Positions 17,710 to 25,833 of a DNA stretch of 64,000 nt are shown in pieces; within the stretch, counting starts at the first letter, position 1, and the number at the start of each line of letters is the position of its first letter. Under the pieces are notes generated by a model. It had not been told where the DNA came from, ran no database searches, and saw only the letters and a list, made by a program, of their open reading frames with translations. Made by a program: the position numbers and the translations under genes. The stretch comes from Bacteroidota bacterium. GTDB taxonomy: Bacteria; Bacteroidota; Bacteroidia; UBA8524. The stretch is from NCBI GenBank assembly GCA_008933805.1, contig WBUH01000013.1, positions 62,001 to 126,000 of the forward strand. Reading direction: 5' to 3'.

Positions 17710-18917
17710 TTTGCTTGTAACAATTCTTTGTAAATTCCCTCAATCTTACCCATATTAATTATGGGGTTAAATCTCTCAGCAGCGTATTGTTGACCATGCT
17801 TTCCAAACTCTGCCCGCTTTTCGGGATGGTTTATCAGGTCTTCTATTGAAGTGAGCAATTCTGTTTGCTTCACAGGATTTGATATTACATAGCCGGCAAA
17901 CCCATTTTTAAGTATAGTTGATTTTCCGCTATGCCCTTGCGTAACCACGGTTGATATGCCCAAGGCTTGCGCTTCTATTGGCTGGCGGCCCATCACACCA
18001 TTGTGGTTAGCAACCACCAACACATCTAGCCCCGACATTATAGCCAAGGCGTCTTTTCTAAATCCTGTTACCAGTATTTTACCCTTCAAATTGTTGTTTG
18101 CAATAAACTGCTCAACATATTGCTTTGGGCTAAGCGGTGATGATTTACCATCATTTAAAGGGGTTTGGCCGCTTTCGGCTACCCTGCCCACCATTAAAAA
18201 TTTCAACGGTTTTTCAGGGTATTTGTTCACCAATGCAGCTGCCATTTCCATGAAATCCCATGCCCCTTTTTTGGCACTTATATCAGCCACCATACCAACC
18301 ACAATATCATTGTCAGCTATATTTAGCTCCTTGCGCTTGTCTCGTTTTTGCGCAATAGCCTCTGCAATTTGTGACTGGGGAACGGTATTATTTATTATAT
18401 GAAGGTTTTTAACCCCTTCATGTCCGTCGGTTTCATCTTCTGAGATGGCTATAACCGCATCGGCAAATCTGCTAATAGCCGATGCACTTAGCCATTTATT
18501 AATTTTTGCAGCAGTTATGCAATAAGAACTGCGTGAGTGCTGCACAATGGGAATACCAGCACCTTTCATGCTGATACCCGCATTTATAGATGCTTTATCG
18601 TTAATATGGATAATAGCAGGATTAATCTTTTTTATAAAGGCTGCCAGTTGCTTATCAGGCAATAGGGCCTTTAGCTGTTTAAAGTTAGTAGGGCTATACC
18701 AATTGGGCCCCGGAAATGTCCAAAAACGTTTAAACGCATGTACAATAACCTCTATCCCTAATTCTTCGTACAACTGACGTGCTGGGCCTTCTTGCGCAAG
18801 CAATACTACAGGTTCAAAGCTATCACGGTTGATTGCTGAAAGAAAATGCCGTAAACTGATTGCCGAGCCGGTTATCAAGCCGTCTTGGTGTATGTATAGT
18901 ACTTTTATTTTTGGCAT
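17706..18917 (-). CDS. Glycosyltransferase family 4
   Basis: The 403-residue protein is a GT-B glycosyltransferase. The N-terminal half contains YIHQDGLITGSAISLRHFL, and the C-terminal half has VGMVADISAKKGAWDFMEMA near 208-227 and RQPIEAQALGISTVVTQG with the GT4 acidic residue. It overlaps the start of the nucleotidyltransferase-kinase gene by 4 bases, so it may use or attach the product of that module. Upstream of its start lies the nested inverted-repeat element at 18928..19039. The sugar transferred is unknown. Confidence 0.84.
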   Translation of the reverse strand: MPKIKVLYIHQDGLITGSAISLRHFLSAINRDSFEPVVLLAQEGPARQLYEELGIEVIVHAFKRFWTFPGPNWYSPTNFKQLKALLPDKQLAAFIKKINPAIIHINDKASINAGISMKGAGIPIVQHSRSSYCITAAKINKWLSASAISRFADAVIAISEDETDGHEGVKNLHIINNTVPQSQIAEAIAQKRDKRKELNIADNDIVVGMVADISAKKGAWDFMEMAAALVNKYPEKPLKFLMVGRVAESGQTPLNDGKSSPLSPKQYVEQFIANNNLKGKILVTGFRKDALAIMSGLDVLVVANHNGVMGRQPIEAQALGISTVVTQGHSGKSTILKNGFAGYVISNPVKQTELLTSIEDLINHPEKRAEFGKHGQQYAAERFNPIINMGKIEGIYKELLQAN

Positions 18918-18927
18918 TTTTATATCC

Positions 18928-19039
18928 CCGTCATTGCGAGGTCTTCCGAAGCAATCTGTTTGTATATCTCCTAAAAGATTGCTTCGCTGATAATCAATTT
19001 AACTTTTTTGAGTATTGTCAAACCCGCTCGCAATAACGG
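18928..19039. repeat. Nested inverted-repeat (REP/MITE-like) element
   Basis: Two inverted repeats are nested in the 129-base gap between asnB and the glycosyltransferase gene. The outer 13-base arms are CCGTCATTGCGAG at 18928..18940 and its complement CTCGCAATAACGG at 19027..19039, with one mismatch. The inner perfect 10-base arms are GAAGCAATCT at 18948..18957 and AGATTGCTTC at 18976..18985. The left half has the GTCATTGCGAGG...GAAGCAATC wording I recall from dispersed palindromic repeats in several bacterial phyla. It could form a stable hairpin in the transcript between the two genes. Confidence 0.7.
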
Positions 19040-19046
19040 TTTGCAA

Positions 19047-20942
19047 TTATACCTCAATCTTATTTTGCTCCATCCATGCTTGCAGCACTACTAAAGCCCA
19101 AGCCTTATTCCAAGGCATTTTACCGCTTTGCCAGTTATTCAGCAATGTTTGGGTTGCTTGCGGGGTAAATATTACACCCGATAATTTACTGATACCTTCG
19201 TTTACCCTATCGGCCAGCAAACCACGCATCCATTTTTCAAACGGCATTTTAAACCCGCGTTTGCTACGCTTATCAAAGTTCGCCGGTAATTCACTTTCAA
19301 ACGCGTCAAACAACAGTTTCTTTACTCCCCCTTCACGATAGCTAAGAGTTTGTTCGAATCCCTTGTTCAATGCTGCCATGTCTAAGTTGTGGTGTACTTT
19401 GTAGGCATCGGGTAAATTCCAAACATATTCTACCAACCTGTAATCTATTAACGGGAAACGCACTTCTAATGAGTGTGCCATTGCTACTGCATCGCTATCG
19501 CGCAACAGACGTGCCCCCATAAAGTAACGCAAATCCTGTTTTGCAACTTGTTGTAAACGGGTATAACCGTTTTGCAAAGGGTATTGTTCAACTGTTTCTT
19601 CAAGCAATCCGCTGTGTGAAACGCTACCCAATGATGCTCGCAAGCTGCTTTGCAAAAACTCTTCGCTATACAGGCGGTGAATGTTTTTATAGTATTGTTG
19701 GGTTGATGAATAATCAATAAAACGACCCTTTACTTTCTTTCCGATGCTGCCCATTGCAGCTACAGCCCCTCCAAACGGAGCTAACAAACCACCAATGATA
19801 TTAGCACTTTGCGGGCTTTTGTGAAACTTGTGTTGCCAGCTATAACCGATAAACAGCTCATCGCCGCCAAGACCCGAAAGGGCTACGGTTACATTCTTTT
19901 TTGTGGCTTTTGATACCAAATAGGTATTTAATCCATCTACCGAAGGCTGGTCTATACCAAATATAAAATGGTCGAACGCATCGGTTACTTCCCTATCTCC
20001 AACAATTACTTTGTGATGGTTGGTACCAAAGTGTTTGGCACTTTCTTCAGCATCGGTGGTTTCGTCCAAATCATCGGCCTCAAAACCTACCGAAAAAGTA
20101 TCTATTCTGGGAGTGCCAAGAGCCTTCATTGCTCCTACCACTACACTCGAGTCTAACCCTCCGCTTAAAAACACCCCTAACGGCACATCACTTACCAATT
20201 CTTCATCAACTGCATCCAGCACCATTTGGCGCACGCTTTTTACAGCATCGTTGTATGAATTAGCAGCAACGGGGTTCTTTTCAATATCCCAATAGGGACG
20301 TATCACGGGTGCACTCCCTACTTTCCAGGTAAGGCTGTGCCCGGGTTTCAGCATTTGTACATTCTCAACAGCGGTGTAAGGCGGAGCTATGTATCCTTTT
20401 TGAAGATACAGCGATAGTCCCTGTTTGCTTAGTTTACGTGGCACTAAACCACTTGCCAGCATCCCCTTCATTTCTGAACAAAACACCAATACTCCGTTGT
20501 TGTATGAAAACAACAAAGGTTTAATTCCCAAATGGTCGCGCGCTATAAACAGTTGATTTTCTTGCTTATCCCACACAGCAAATGCAAACATACCGCGAAG
20601 GTATTTCACGCACTGTTCTTTGTATTTTATGTAGAGGTGAAGAATTACTTCTGTATCTGAACGGGATATAAAACTAACCCCTTCGGCTTCGAGTTTTTTA
20701 CGCTCTTCGGCAAAACTGTAGGTTTCGCCATTATAAACCATCACATAACGTCCGTCGGGCGAAAACATAGGCTGATGGCCGGCTGCGCTCAAATCTATTA
20801 TAGATAGGCGAGCCATGCCCAAATGCACATTGCCCCCATCCCAAGTACCGTTATCATCAGGCCCCCTATGGTGCATGGCTTTCACCATTGCTTGTAAGGC
20901 AACATGGTTTTCAGCGCCTGCTATTCCTGCTATTCCGCACAT
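19047..20942 (-). CDS. asnB: Glutamine-dependent asparagine synthetase-family amidotransferase
   Basis: The 631-residue protein starts with MCGIAGI, so Cys2 is the glutaminase nucleophile after methionine removal, followed by HHRGPDD and NGETYSF. The synthetase domain carries the PP-loop SGGLDSS at 260-266. Family members make asparagine. In polysaccharide loci, AsnB-like proteins such as WbpS convert uronic acids to uronamides. Its position inside the locus, together with a UDP-HexNAc dehydrogenase at 46752, favours sugar amidation, but free asparagine synthesis cannot be excluded. The ATG begins directly before the acyltransferase stop. Confidence 0.9.
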   Translation of the reverse strand: MCGIAGIAGAENHVALQAMVKAMHHRGPDDNGTWDGGNVHLGMARLSIIDLSAAGHQPMFSPDGRYVMVYNGETYSFAEERKKLEAEGVSFISRSDTEVILHLYIKYKEQCVKYLRGMFAFAVWDKQENQLFIARDHLGIKPLLFSYNNGVLVFCSEMKGMLASGLVPRKLSKQGLSLYLQKGYIAPPYTAVENVQMLKPGHSLTWKVGSAPVIRPYWDIEKNPVAANSYNDAVKSVRQMVLDAVDEELVSDVPLGVFLSGGLDSSVVVGAMKALGTPRIDTFSVGFEADDLDETTDAEESAKHFGTNHHKVIVGDREVTDAFDHFIFGIDQPSVDGLNTYLVSKATKKNVTVALSGLGGDELFIGYSWQHKFHKSPQSANIIGGLLAPFGGAVAAMGSIGKKVKGRFIDYSSTQQYYKNIHRLYSEEFLQSSLRASLGSVSHSGLLEETVEQYPLQNGYTRLQQVAKQDLRYFMGARLLRDSDAVAMAHSLEVRFPLIDYRLVEYVWNLPDAYKVHHNLDMAALNKGFEQTLSYREGGVKKLLFDAFESELPANFDKRSKRGFKMPFEKWMRGLLADRVNEGISKLSGVIFTPQATQTLLNNWQSGKMPWNKAWALVVLQAWMEQNKIEV

Positions 20943-21512
20943 TTATTGTTGGGTAGTTTCTTCAGCTTCTAATTTTTTCATTTTACGGCAAGGCACACCT
21001 AAATACAGGGCATCTGAATCCAATTTACCTGATACAAGGCTTAATGCACCCACAACTGTATTAGGGCCCATTGAACTGCCTTTAAGCACTACGGCATTAT
21101 TTGCAATCCAACAACCATCGCCGATAAACACAGGGTCTACCGAAAAATCACGACGCATTACTTTATTCCCCACAATGGTATGGTCGTTATCATACACTTT
21201 CACGTTTTCGCCTAGCATTACACCATCGCCCAAGGTTATCCCTTTGTGGGCAATTAATGTAGTAAAACGGTTCATTACGCAGTGTTTTCCAAGCGATATG
21301 GTTGCATTATCACGGGCTTGTATCAGCACATCGCCCATCAAAGTAAGATTGCCTTTTATAATCAAACGGCTGCCCTTACCTAATTTAAACTCGCATCGTT
21401 TATCAAGGTAAAACTTACCTTCAATGCTTATTTTAGGGTAATGCTTTAATACGATGTAATATTTCACCGCATACAACCACAATGCCTTTATGTAGCCTAG
21501 TATCTTTTTCAT
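20943..21512 (-). CDS. Left-handed beta-helix O-acyltransferase
   Basis: The 189-residue protein has hexapeptide repeats from about 65 to 170 (LMGDVLIQARD, LGDGVMLGENV, IGDGCWIANNAVV) and the acyltransferase histidine in VYDNDHTIVG. A short hydrophobic N-terminus precedes the helix. Such trimers transfer acetyl groups from CoA, and some related members use acyl-ACP, to sugars. It lies 7 bases after the acyl carrier protein gene, so it is a candidate to take an acyl group from that ACP. Acetylation from CoA remains the default reading. Confidence 0.83.
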   Translation of the reverse strand: MKKILGYIKALWLYAVKYYIVLKHYPKISIEGKFYLDKRCEFKLGKGSRLIIKGNLTLMGDVLIQARDNATISLGKHCVMNRFTTLIAHKGITLGDGVMLGENVKVYDNDHTIVGNKVMRRDFSVDPVFIGDGCWIANNAVVLKGSSMGPNTVVGALSLVSGKLDSDALYLGVPCRKMKKLEAEETTQQ

Positions 21513-21519
21513 GCAGTGA

Positions 21520-21747
21520 TTATGCTTGCGCCTCTTGCAAGGTTAGCAACACCAGTTTATAACTTTGCATATCAGCAATCTGGTCGTCGGTAAGTTGTAC
21601 ACCAAATTCCTCTTCCAAAGCTACAACAAGGCTCATGTGCCTTATCGAGTCCCAGTTTTCAATTGTATCCTGGCTGCTGGTTTCGTTAATTGTAGTAGGG
21701 TCAACTTCAAATACTGCACCCATTATTTCTTTTACGCGATCTTCCAT
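21520..21747 (-). CDS. Acyl carrier protein
   Basis: The 75-residue acidic protein has the ACP fold pattern. The phosphopantetheine attachment serine is Ser34 in NWDSIRHMSL, followed by the helix III sequence ALEEEFGVQLTDDQIADM. It is not the housekeeping AcpP, whose motif is usually DSLDTVE, so it is a dedicated carrier. It is 12 bases from the 473-residue transferase-like gene and 7 bases before an acyltransferase gene. The FkbH-like gene two genes upstream suggests that glyceryl or a related acyl group is loaded onto this ACP. Confidence 0.9.
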   Translation of the reverse strand: MEDRVKEIMGAVFEVDPTTINETSSQDTIENWDSIRHMSLVVALEEEFGVQLTDDQIADMQSYKLVLLTLQEAQA

Positions 21748-21759
21748 TTTATATACTTC

Positions 21760-23181
21760 TTAGTTAAGAGATGGTTCTATTAATTGTGCGCAACGTTGAG
21801 CTGCTTGTCCGTCGGTAGGACCATAAAATTGTTTGGCATACAGTTCCGCTTTTCGGCTTGATGCATCAAAAGCATCAAAGTTCTGTAGAACTGCCTGTTC
21901 AATCACTGTATTCAGCTCTGCTTTGTCCGATATAAGTTTTACTGCACCTTCCTTCACAAACGAAAGTTCTTTGTAATCACCCGTAAGGTCTAAACTGATT
22001 ACCGGTTTGCGACAAAGCATAGCCTCGATGGCTACGGTTGATGCACCCGTCAGCATAATGTCTGCAAACAATGCCCAATCAAAAATATCGTTGCTTTGAG
22101 AGTGAGGCAGTTTGAAATGAACATTGGTAAGGTTTTTACCTTCCATTTCAGCAGTATAGTAACTACGGTTATCTTTTGGATGTAGCTTGAAATAAAACTC
22201 TACGCTTCCGCTATGGTTTTTTGCTACCTCCATCACTGCTTCAATGCTCTTTTTGTGATGATTTTCAGTAGTTAAGTGCCCCGGCCCTGAAAACGCCACT
22301 AAAACTTTTAGTTTACCCTGCGCCTTACTTCCCGCAGTATGAAGTTTTTTCATCAGTTCATCAAGGTAAGGGGCTCCGGTAATTTTAATATCAGCTTTGG
22401 TCCCTGAATCTTTCAGTACTTGTTTAGAAACTTCACCATATACAAATATTGTCTTGCTAATATGTGTACCGAATATTCCATCAACCTTTGCCATGGCTCC
22501 ATGTTGTATCATAAACGTAGGGATGGATTTTGCATTAAGAACATCCGTAAGTGTACGTCCTTCGGTAGGAATATCGTAGCCGATTAGGGCTGCTTTGGGG
22601 TTTACGTTTGTAATTACTTTTTCGTAGTCAGCCTGAAGTTGACGGGTGTAAGTAACATACTCCCTAAATGCTTTTGAAATCGTATCGATATCTTCTGCAG
22701 TAATTATAGCAAGGTTTGTATTTGCTATAATGCTTGAGACAACCGCCTCAAATTCTTTTACTTGTTTCTCTGCTATTATACCCCGTTTGGGCAGTACTAC
22801 TTGTATTTTGTTGTATCCTTCTAAAGCAGGATTTGCCAACAACTGCTGCTTATTTGAGATGTAAGTAACGCGGTACTTCTTTTCCTTTAATAGTGAGGTA
22901 ACAGGTAACGCTTGGGGTAGATGGTTGCTTTCAGCAACCCACACCAGCAAATCAGTTGCGGGATAATCTTTTCTTAGGGATTGCTTCCGCTTAAACTCCT
23001 GCAAAATACCGGCTGCCTGTTGTTTTAATCCCTTAGCATTAGCTTTTTGTGTATGGCTGCTTTTGATTAGGTGCAGGTAATAATGCACTATCATTTGCCC
23101 AAAAGTGCGACTATATTCAGTAGGCAAGTTTGCCTGTATAGTGCGCAAATCATTAAAATATTGTCCCTTGTCTGTACTCAT
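21760..23181 (-). CDS. GT-B-like polysaccharide transferase (KpsS/CDP-glycerol transferase-like C-terminal half)
   Basis: The 473-residue protein has no clear family name from reading. Its C-terminal half has the GT-B pattern: VLVAFSGPGH near 293-302, the HPKD segment in EFYFKLHPKDNRSYY near 330, and the donor-binding TGASTVAIEAMLCRKPVISL near 397-416. This resembles capsule KpsS-type, CDP-glycerol and UDP-GlcNAc 2-epimerase folds. The N-terminal 170 residues are helical and then Rossmann-like. It shares 1 base with the FkbH-like gene and precedes the ACP gene. It could transfer a nonulosonic acid or a polyol phosphate to the repeat unit. Confidence 0.6.
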   Translation of the reverse strand: MSTDKGQYFNDLRTIQANLPTEYSRTFGQMIVHYYLHLIKSSHTQKANAKGLKQQAAGILQEFKRKQSLRKDYPATDLLVWVAESNHLPQALPVTSLLKEKKYRVTYISNKQQLLANPALEGYNKIQVVLPKRGIIAEKQVKEFEAVVSSIIANTNLAIITAEDIDTISKAFREYVTYTRQLQADYEKVITNVNPKAALIGYDIPTEGRTLTDVLNAKSIPTFMIQHGAMAKVDGIFGTHISKTIFVYGEVSKQVLKDSGTKADIKITGAPYLDELMKKLHTAGSKAQGKLKVLVAFSGPGHLTTENHHKKSIEAVMEVAKNHSGSVEFYFKLHPKDNRSYYTAEMEGKNLTNVHFKLPHSQSNDIFDWALFADIMLTGASTVAIEAMLCRKPVISLDLTGDYKELSFVKEGAVKLISDKAELNTVIEQAVLQNFDAFDASSRKAELYAKQFYGPTDGQAAQRCAQLIEPSLN

Positions 23182-24935
23182 CAGGCGTTAACGCCGCTTT
23201 CAGCTAATTGTATGGTTATAAAATCAGGGTAAACAGCCTGCCAGTTGTTAAGTGCAAGACTATAGTGCTTTTCACTGTCGTTTTGTTGCAGCACTTCAAA
23301 GCCGTTGTTATCATAAAACGGTTCTACCTGTGCATTCTTAGCTGTTTTACTGTATTTGGCGGTTACTTTTTCAACACCGCTTTTCTTTAAATCTTCAATA
23401 ATGTAGGATAGGAAACTAGACTCAATCTTGCGACCCAATACACGACAACTCATCAAAAAGCTGTCAAATTCGGCTTCGGTACCGATGGTTTTGGCGATAC
23501 TTAACCCTGTGATGCCATACGACCCGAATTTATCGCTCACTTCAAATACGTACACTCCGTAATCAGGCGACTCAATAAACTGTTTGATGTCGTTCTCAGT
23601 ATAGCGTTGGGTAGTGAGGTTAAACTGATTGGTTTTTTGGGTCATTTGAGCAGTGCGGGGTATCAGGCTGCTATCGTCTTTAAATATCTTGATAACGATA
23701 CCCAACGAGCTTAAATACTCTTCAAGGTTACCAAAGCTGTCTTTCTGAGACTCGCGTTGTTGTTCCTGCTTATACATCTTAATGCGCTCCAAATCTTCTT
23801 TGGTTTGCGAGTGATGATAAAACAAACGGCTCACCTCTTTTATCATCGCAGGATATTCATGCGCGGCTTTAGGCACCTGAAAAGTAAGTACTTCGGGCAA
23901 CTGCTCACGGATAAAGTTTACCTCAAAGTTTGAGTCGTCAATAAACACCAAGCTATCAATGCCAATGTTCAAATCGGCAGCAATTTGACGCAGGTTGCTA
24001 ACTTTATCTTGCCAGTTTACTTTCTTTATTACAATATGCTCATCGCGCAGGTACATATCAGAATGCTTTTCTAACACCTCGTCTACGTCGGCAGCATTGT
24101 TTTTACTATTCAGCCCTATTATTATGCCCTTCTTACTCAATTCAACAGCCATACGTTGCACCAAATGAAAAGGTTTACCCTTTCCATCCTCAGCCATTTG
24201 TATGCCTTCAAATCCATCTTCACCCAAAATACCACCCCAAAGAGTGTTATCACAGTCAAAAATCAATGCTTTTTTGGCCTTGCCCATTACTGAGCGCAGC
24301 ACGGGCAGTATCTCTTCAACATATCCTTGAAAAAATGCCAATGTATGTAAGCTTTTGCTGCTGTTAAACATCCGCATATCTATGCAGGTTTCCAGTGAGT
24401 AGCGTTCGTACACACGTTTCACATCCACCAAAAATACATTGTCGGGCTTTTGCTGCTCAAGGTATTGGTTCAATACCTCCTCGGCAATGCGCAAGTTGCT
24501 TTTGCGTACATCATGTTCAGCAAAGGGTGTAGCACAAAATGTATTCACGAATACTATTGATGATGATGCCAAACTACCAAACACTAAATTGATATCGTTT
24601 TTAACTTTATCAATCAATTGTTGCAGTTGGGTATTATCCATTTCATCGGCTTTGTAATATAGGCCGGGCATATAGTTTGCCAGTTCCCAAAATACAATTT
24701 TGGCCTTCTTATCATCGGCCATTACCATACTGTCCTGCACAATGGTATCGTAGTCGTGTACCTGCACATCGGGGTTCACCCCCATCATCCGCACGTTATA
24801 TTCCAACACATCTTTCAGCATATTTACTGTGATGTTGTTGAGTATATGAAAGCCAACGGCAGGTTTACCCGCCAATTCGTCCTTCAAGCGTTTGTTTTCC
24901 TTTAATAAGTCGGTATATTTTATAAGCGTTTTCAT
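23181..24935 (-). CDS. FkbH-like HAD-IIIC family protein
   Basis: The 584-residue protein has three parts. Residues 1 to about 215 form an SGNH-like N-terminal domain. The HAD-IIIC domain begins with the nucleophile motif DCDNTLWGG (227-235). The C-terminal GNAT-like domain spans about 430-570 (DKFGSYGITGLSIAKT). FkbH enzymes take 1,3-bisphosphoglycerate and load D-glyceryl, after dephosphorylation, onto an acyl carrier protein. A dedicated ACP lies one gene downstream, which supports this chemistry. In polysaccharide loci such pairs are thought to provide glyceric-acid-type acyl groups. Confidence 0.85.
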   Translation of the reverse strand: MKTLIKYTDLLKENKRLKDELAGKPAVGFHILNNITVNMLKDVLEYNVRMMGVNPDVQVHDYDTIVQDSMVMADDKKAKIVFWELANYMPGLYYKADEMDNTQLQQLIDKVKNDINLVFGSLASSSIVFVNTFCATPFAEHDVRKSNLRIAEEVLNQYLEQQKPDNVFLVDVKRVYERYSLETCIDMRMFNSSKSLHTLAFFQGYVEEILPVLRSVMGKAKKALIFDCDNTLWGGILGEDGFEGIQMAEDGKGKPFHLVQRMAVELSKKGIIIGLNSKNNAADVDEVLEKHSDMYLRDEHIVIKKVNWQDKVSNLRQIAADLNIGIDSLVFIDDSNFEVNFIREQLPEVLTFQVPKAAHEYPAMIKEVSRLFYHHSQTKEDLERIKMYKQEQQRESQKDSFGNLEEYLSSLGIVIKIFKDDSSLIPRTAQMTQKTNQFNLTTQRYTENDIKQFIESPDYGVYVFEVSDKFGSYGITGLSIAKTIGTEAEFDSFLMSCRVLGRKIESSFLSYIIEDLKKSGVEKVTAKYSKTAKNAQVEPFYDNNGFEVLQQNDSEKHYSLALNNWQAVYPDFITIQLAESGVNA

Positions 24936-24937
24936 AC

Positions 24938-25030
24938 TTATAGCATGGTTTGACCACCCCTTACACGAATGGTCTCACCGGTAATGTAATTTCGCGCTTG
25001 CAAAACTATGCAAGCCAATGTGAGAGCGTA
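24938..25030 (-). pseudogene. C-terminal remnant of a short-chain dehydrogenase gene
   Basis: Read on the minus strand, the last about 30 codons of an SDR-type ketoreductase remain, ending in NYITGETIRVRGGQTML and a stop codon at 24938..24940. An in-frame stop at 25031..25033 closes the fragment upstream and no start or Rossmann fold is present. The intact MaoC-SDR gene at 25834 ends in almost the same residues (MTGETIRVNGGQTML), but codon usage and bases differ. This is therefore an old paralogue or a replaced gene, not a fresh duplication. It lies between the methyltransferase and FkbH-like genes. Confidence 0.75.
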
Positions 25031-25052
25031 TTAAATGATTATGAGCAATGCA

Positions 25053-25775
25053 TTAAGCATCTTGTCTCTTAAACGCTTCAAGCACTATCAGCTGGAAAGG
25101 CTCCTGCCTGTTGTAGTAAGTACGTGTAAGCAACTCAAGGTAAGTCACTTCAAAACCGTGTTGGTTAAACATTTCGGTGATATGCTCAGGGGTTTCAAAA
25201 CGTAACGGGAAGAAATTTCCGTAATACGGTGAGTTTTCACGATGAATACCGTCGAGAGTATACTCATCAATTTTTACTGACGGTGCGTGATTTATAAACG
25301 CCTCTGAACCGGTCGAAAAAGTATTGCAAAACATTTTTGCACCCGGTTTAAGTACACGGTTTGCTTCGGTTAAGAATTTATCAAAGTCTTTCACATCCAA
25401 GCATACGCTTGAAAGCACGTCAAGCAAAACATCAAAAACCTTATCGCCATAAGGCAATTCGGTCATACTTGCTGCTTTCAATTCGCCATCCGTACCCCAA
25501 CGCTCAAACATCTTCTTTCCCCATTCTAATGACGCAGCAGAAATATCGATGCCGTAGATATCAAAATTTTCTTTGCCTAATGGCCACAAATTGCTACAAA
25601 CGCCACACCCTACTTCAAGTATTTTAATGTTTTTACGCTCATCAAAAGGCATTTTGAAGTAATTGCGTCCCATAAAGCGCATTAACTCTTCGTTTGGGAA
25701 CATACGACCGGCAGCATAACCTGCTCCCGAATATTCTCTATCGTAGTATTTTTTTACATCTTCTTGCGTTGACAT
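25053..25775 (-). CDS. Class I SAM-dependent methyltransferase
   Basis: The 240-residue protein has the Rossmann-like methyltransferase core. Motif I is ILEVGCGVCSNLWPL near 50-64, an acidic residue follows in IYGIDISAASL, and motif III-like NRVLKPGAKMFCNTF appears near 137-151. It begins with a helical MSTQEDVKKYYDREYSGAGYA leader. The acceptor could be a sugar hydroxyl or an ACP-bound hydroxyacyl group, since the FkbH-like gene and ACP are close by. In methoxymalonyl-ACP pathways an O-methyltransferase accompanies FkbH and an ACP. That analogy is an inference only. Confidence 0.83.
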   Translation of the reverse strand: MSTQEDVKKYYDREYSGAGYAAGRMFPNEELMRFMGRNYFKMPFDERKNIKILEVGCGVCSNLWPLGKENFDIYGIDISAASLEWGKKMFERWGTDGELKAASMTELPYGDKVFDVLLDVLSSVCLDVKDFDKFLTEANRVLKPGAKMFCNTFSTGSEAFINHAPSVKIDEYTLDGIHRENSPYYGNFFPLRFETPEHITEMFNQHGFEVTYLELLTRTYYNRQEPFQLIVLEAFKRQDA

Positions 25776-25833
25776 AGGTATAGTTTTTAGTAGTTAGTTG
25801 TTTTGTATTCTCAAATCTGGCTATACTATTATC

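Noticed and set aside
24938-25030. A recent duplication of the MaoC-SDR gene end
   Set aside because: Protein ends match closely, but most codons differ in base sequence, so the copy is old or came from another source.
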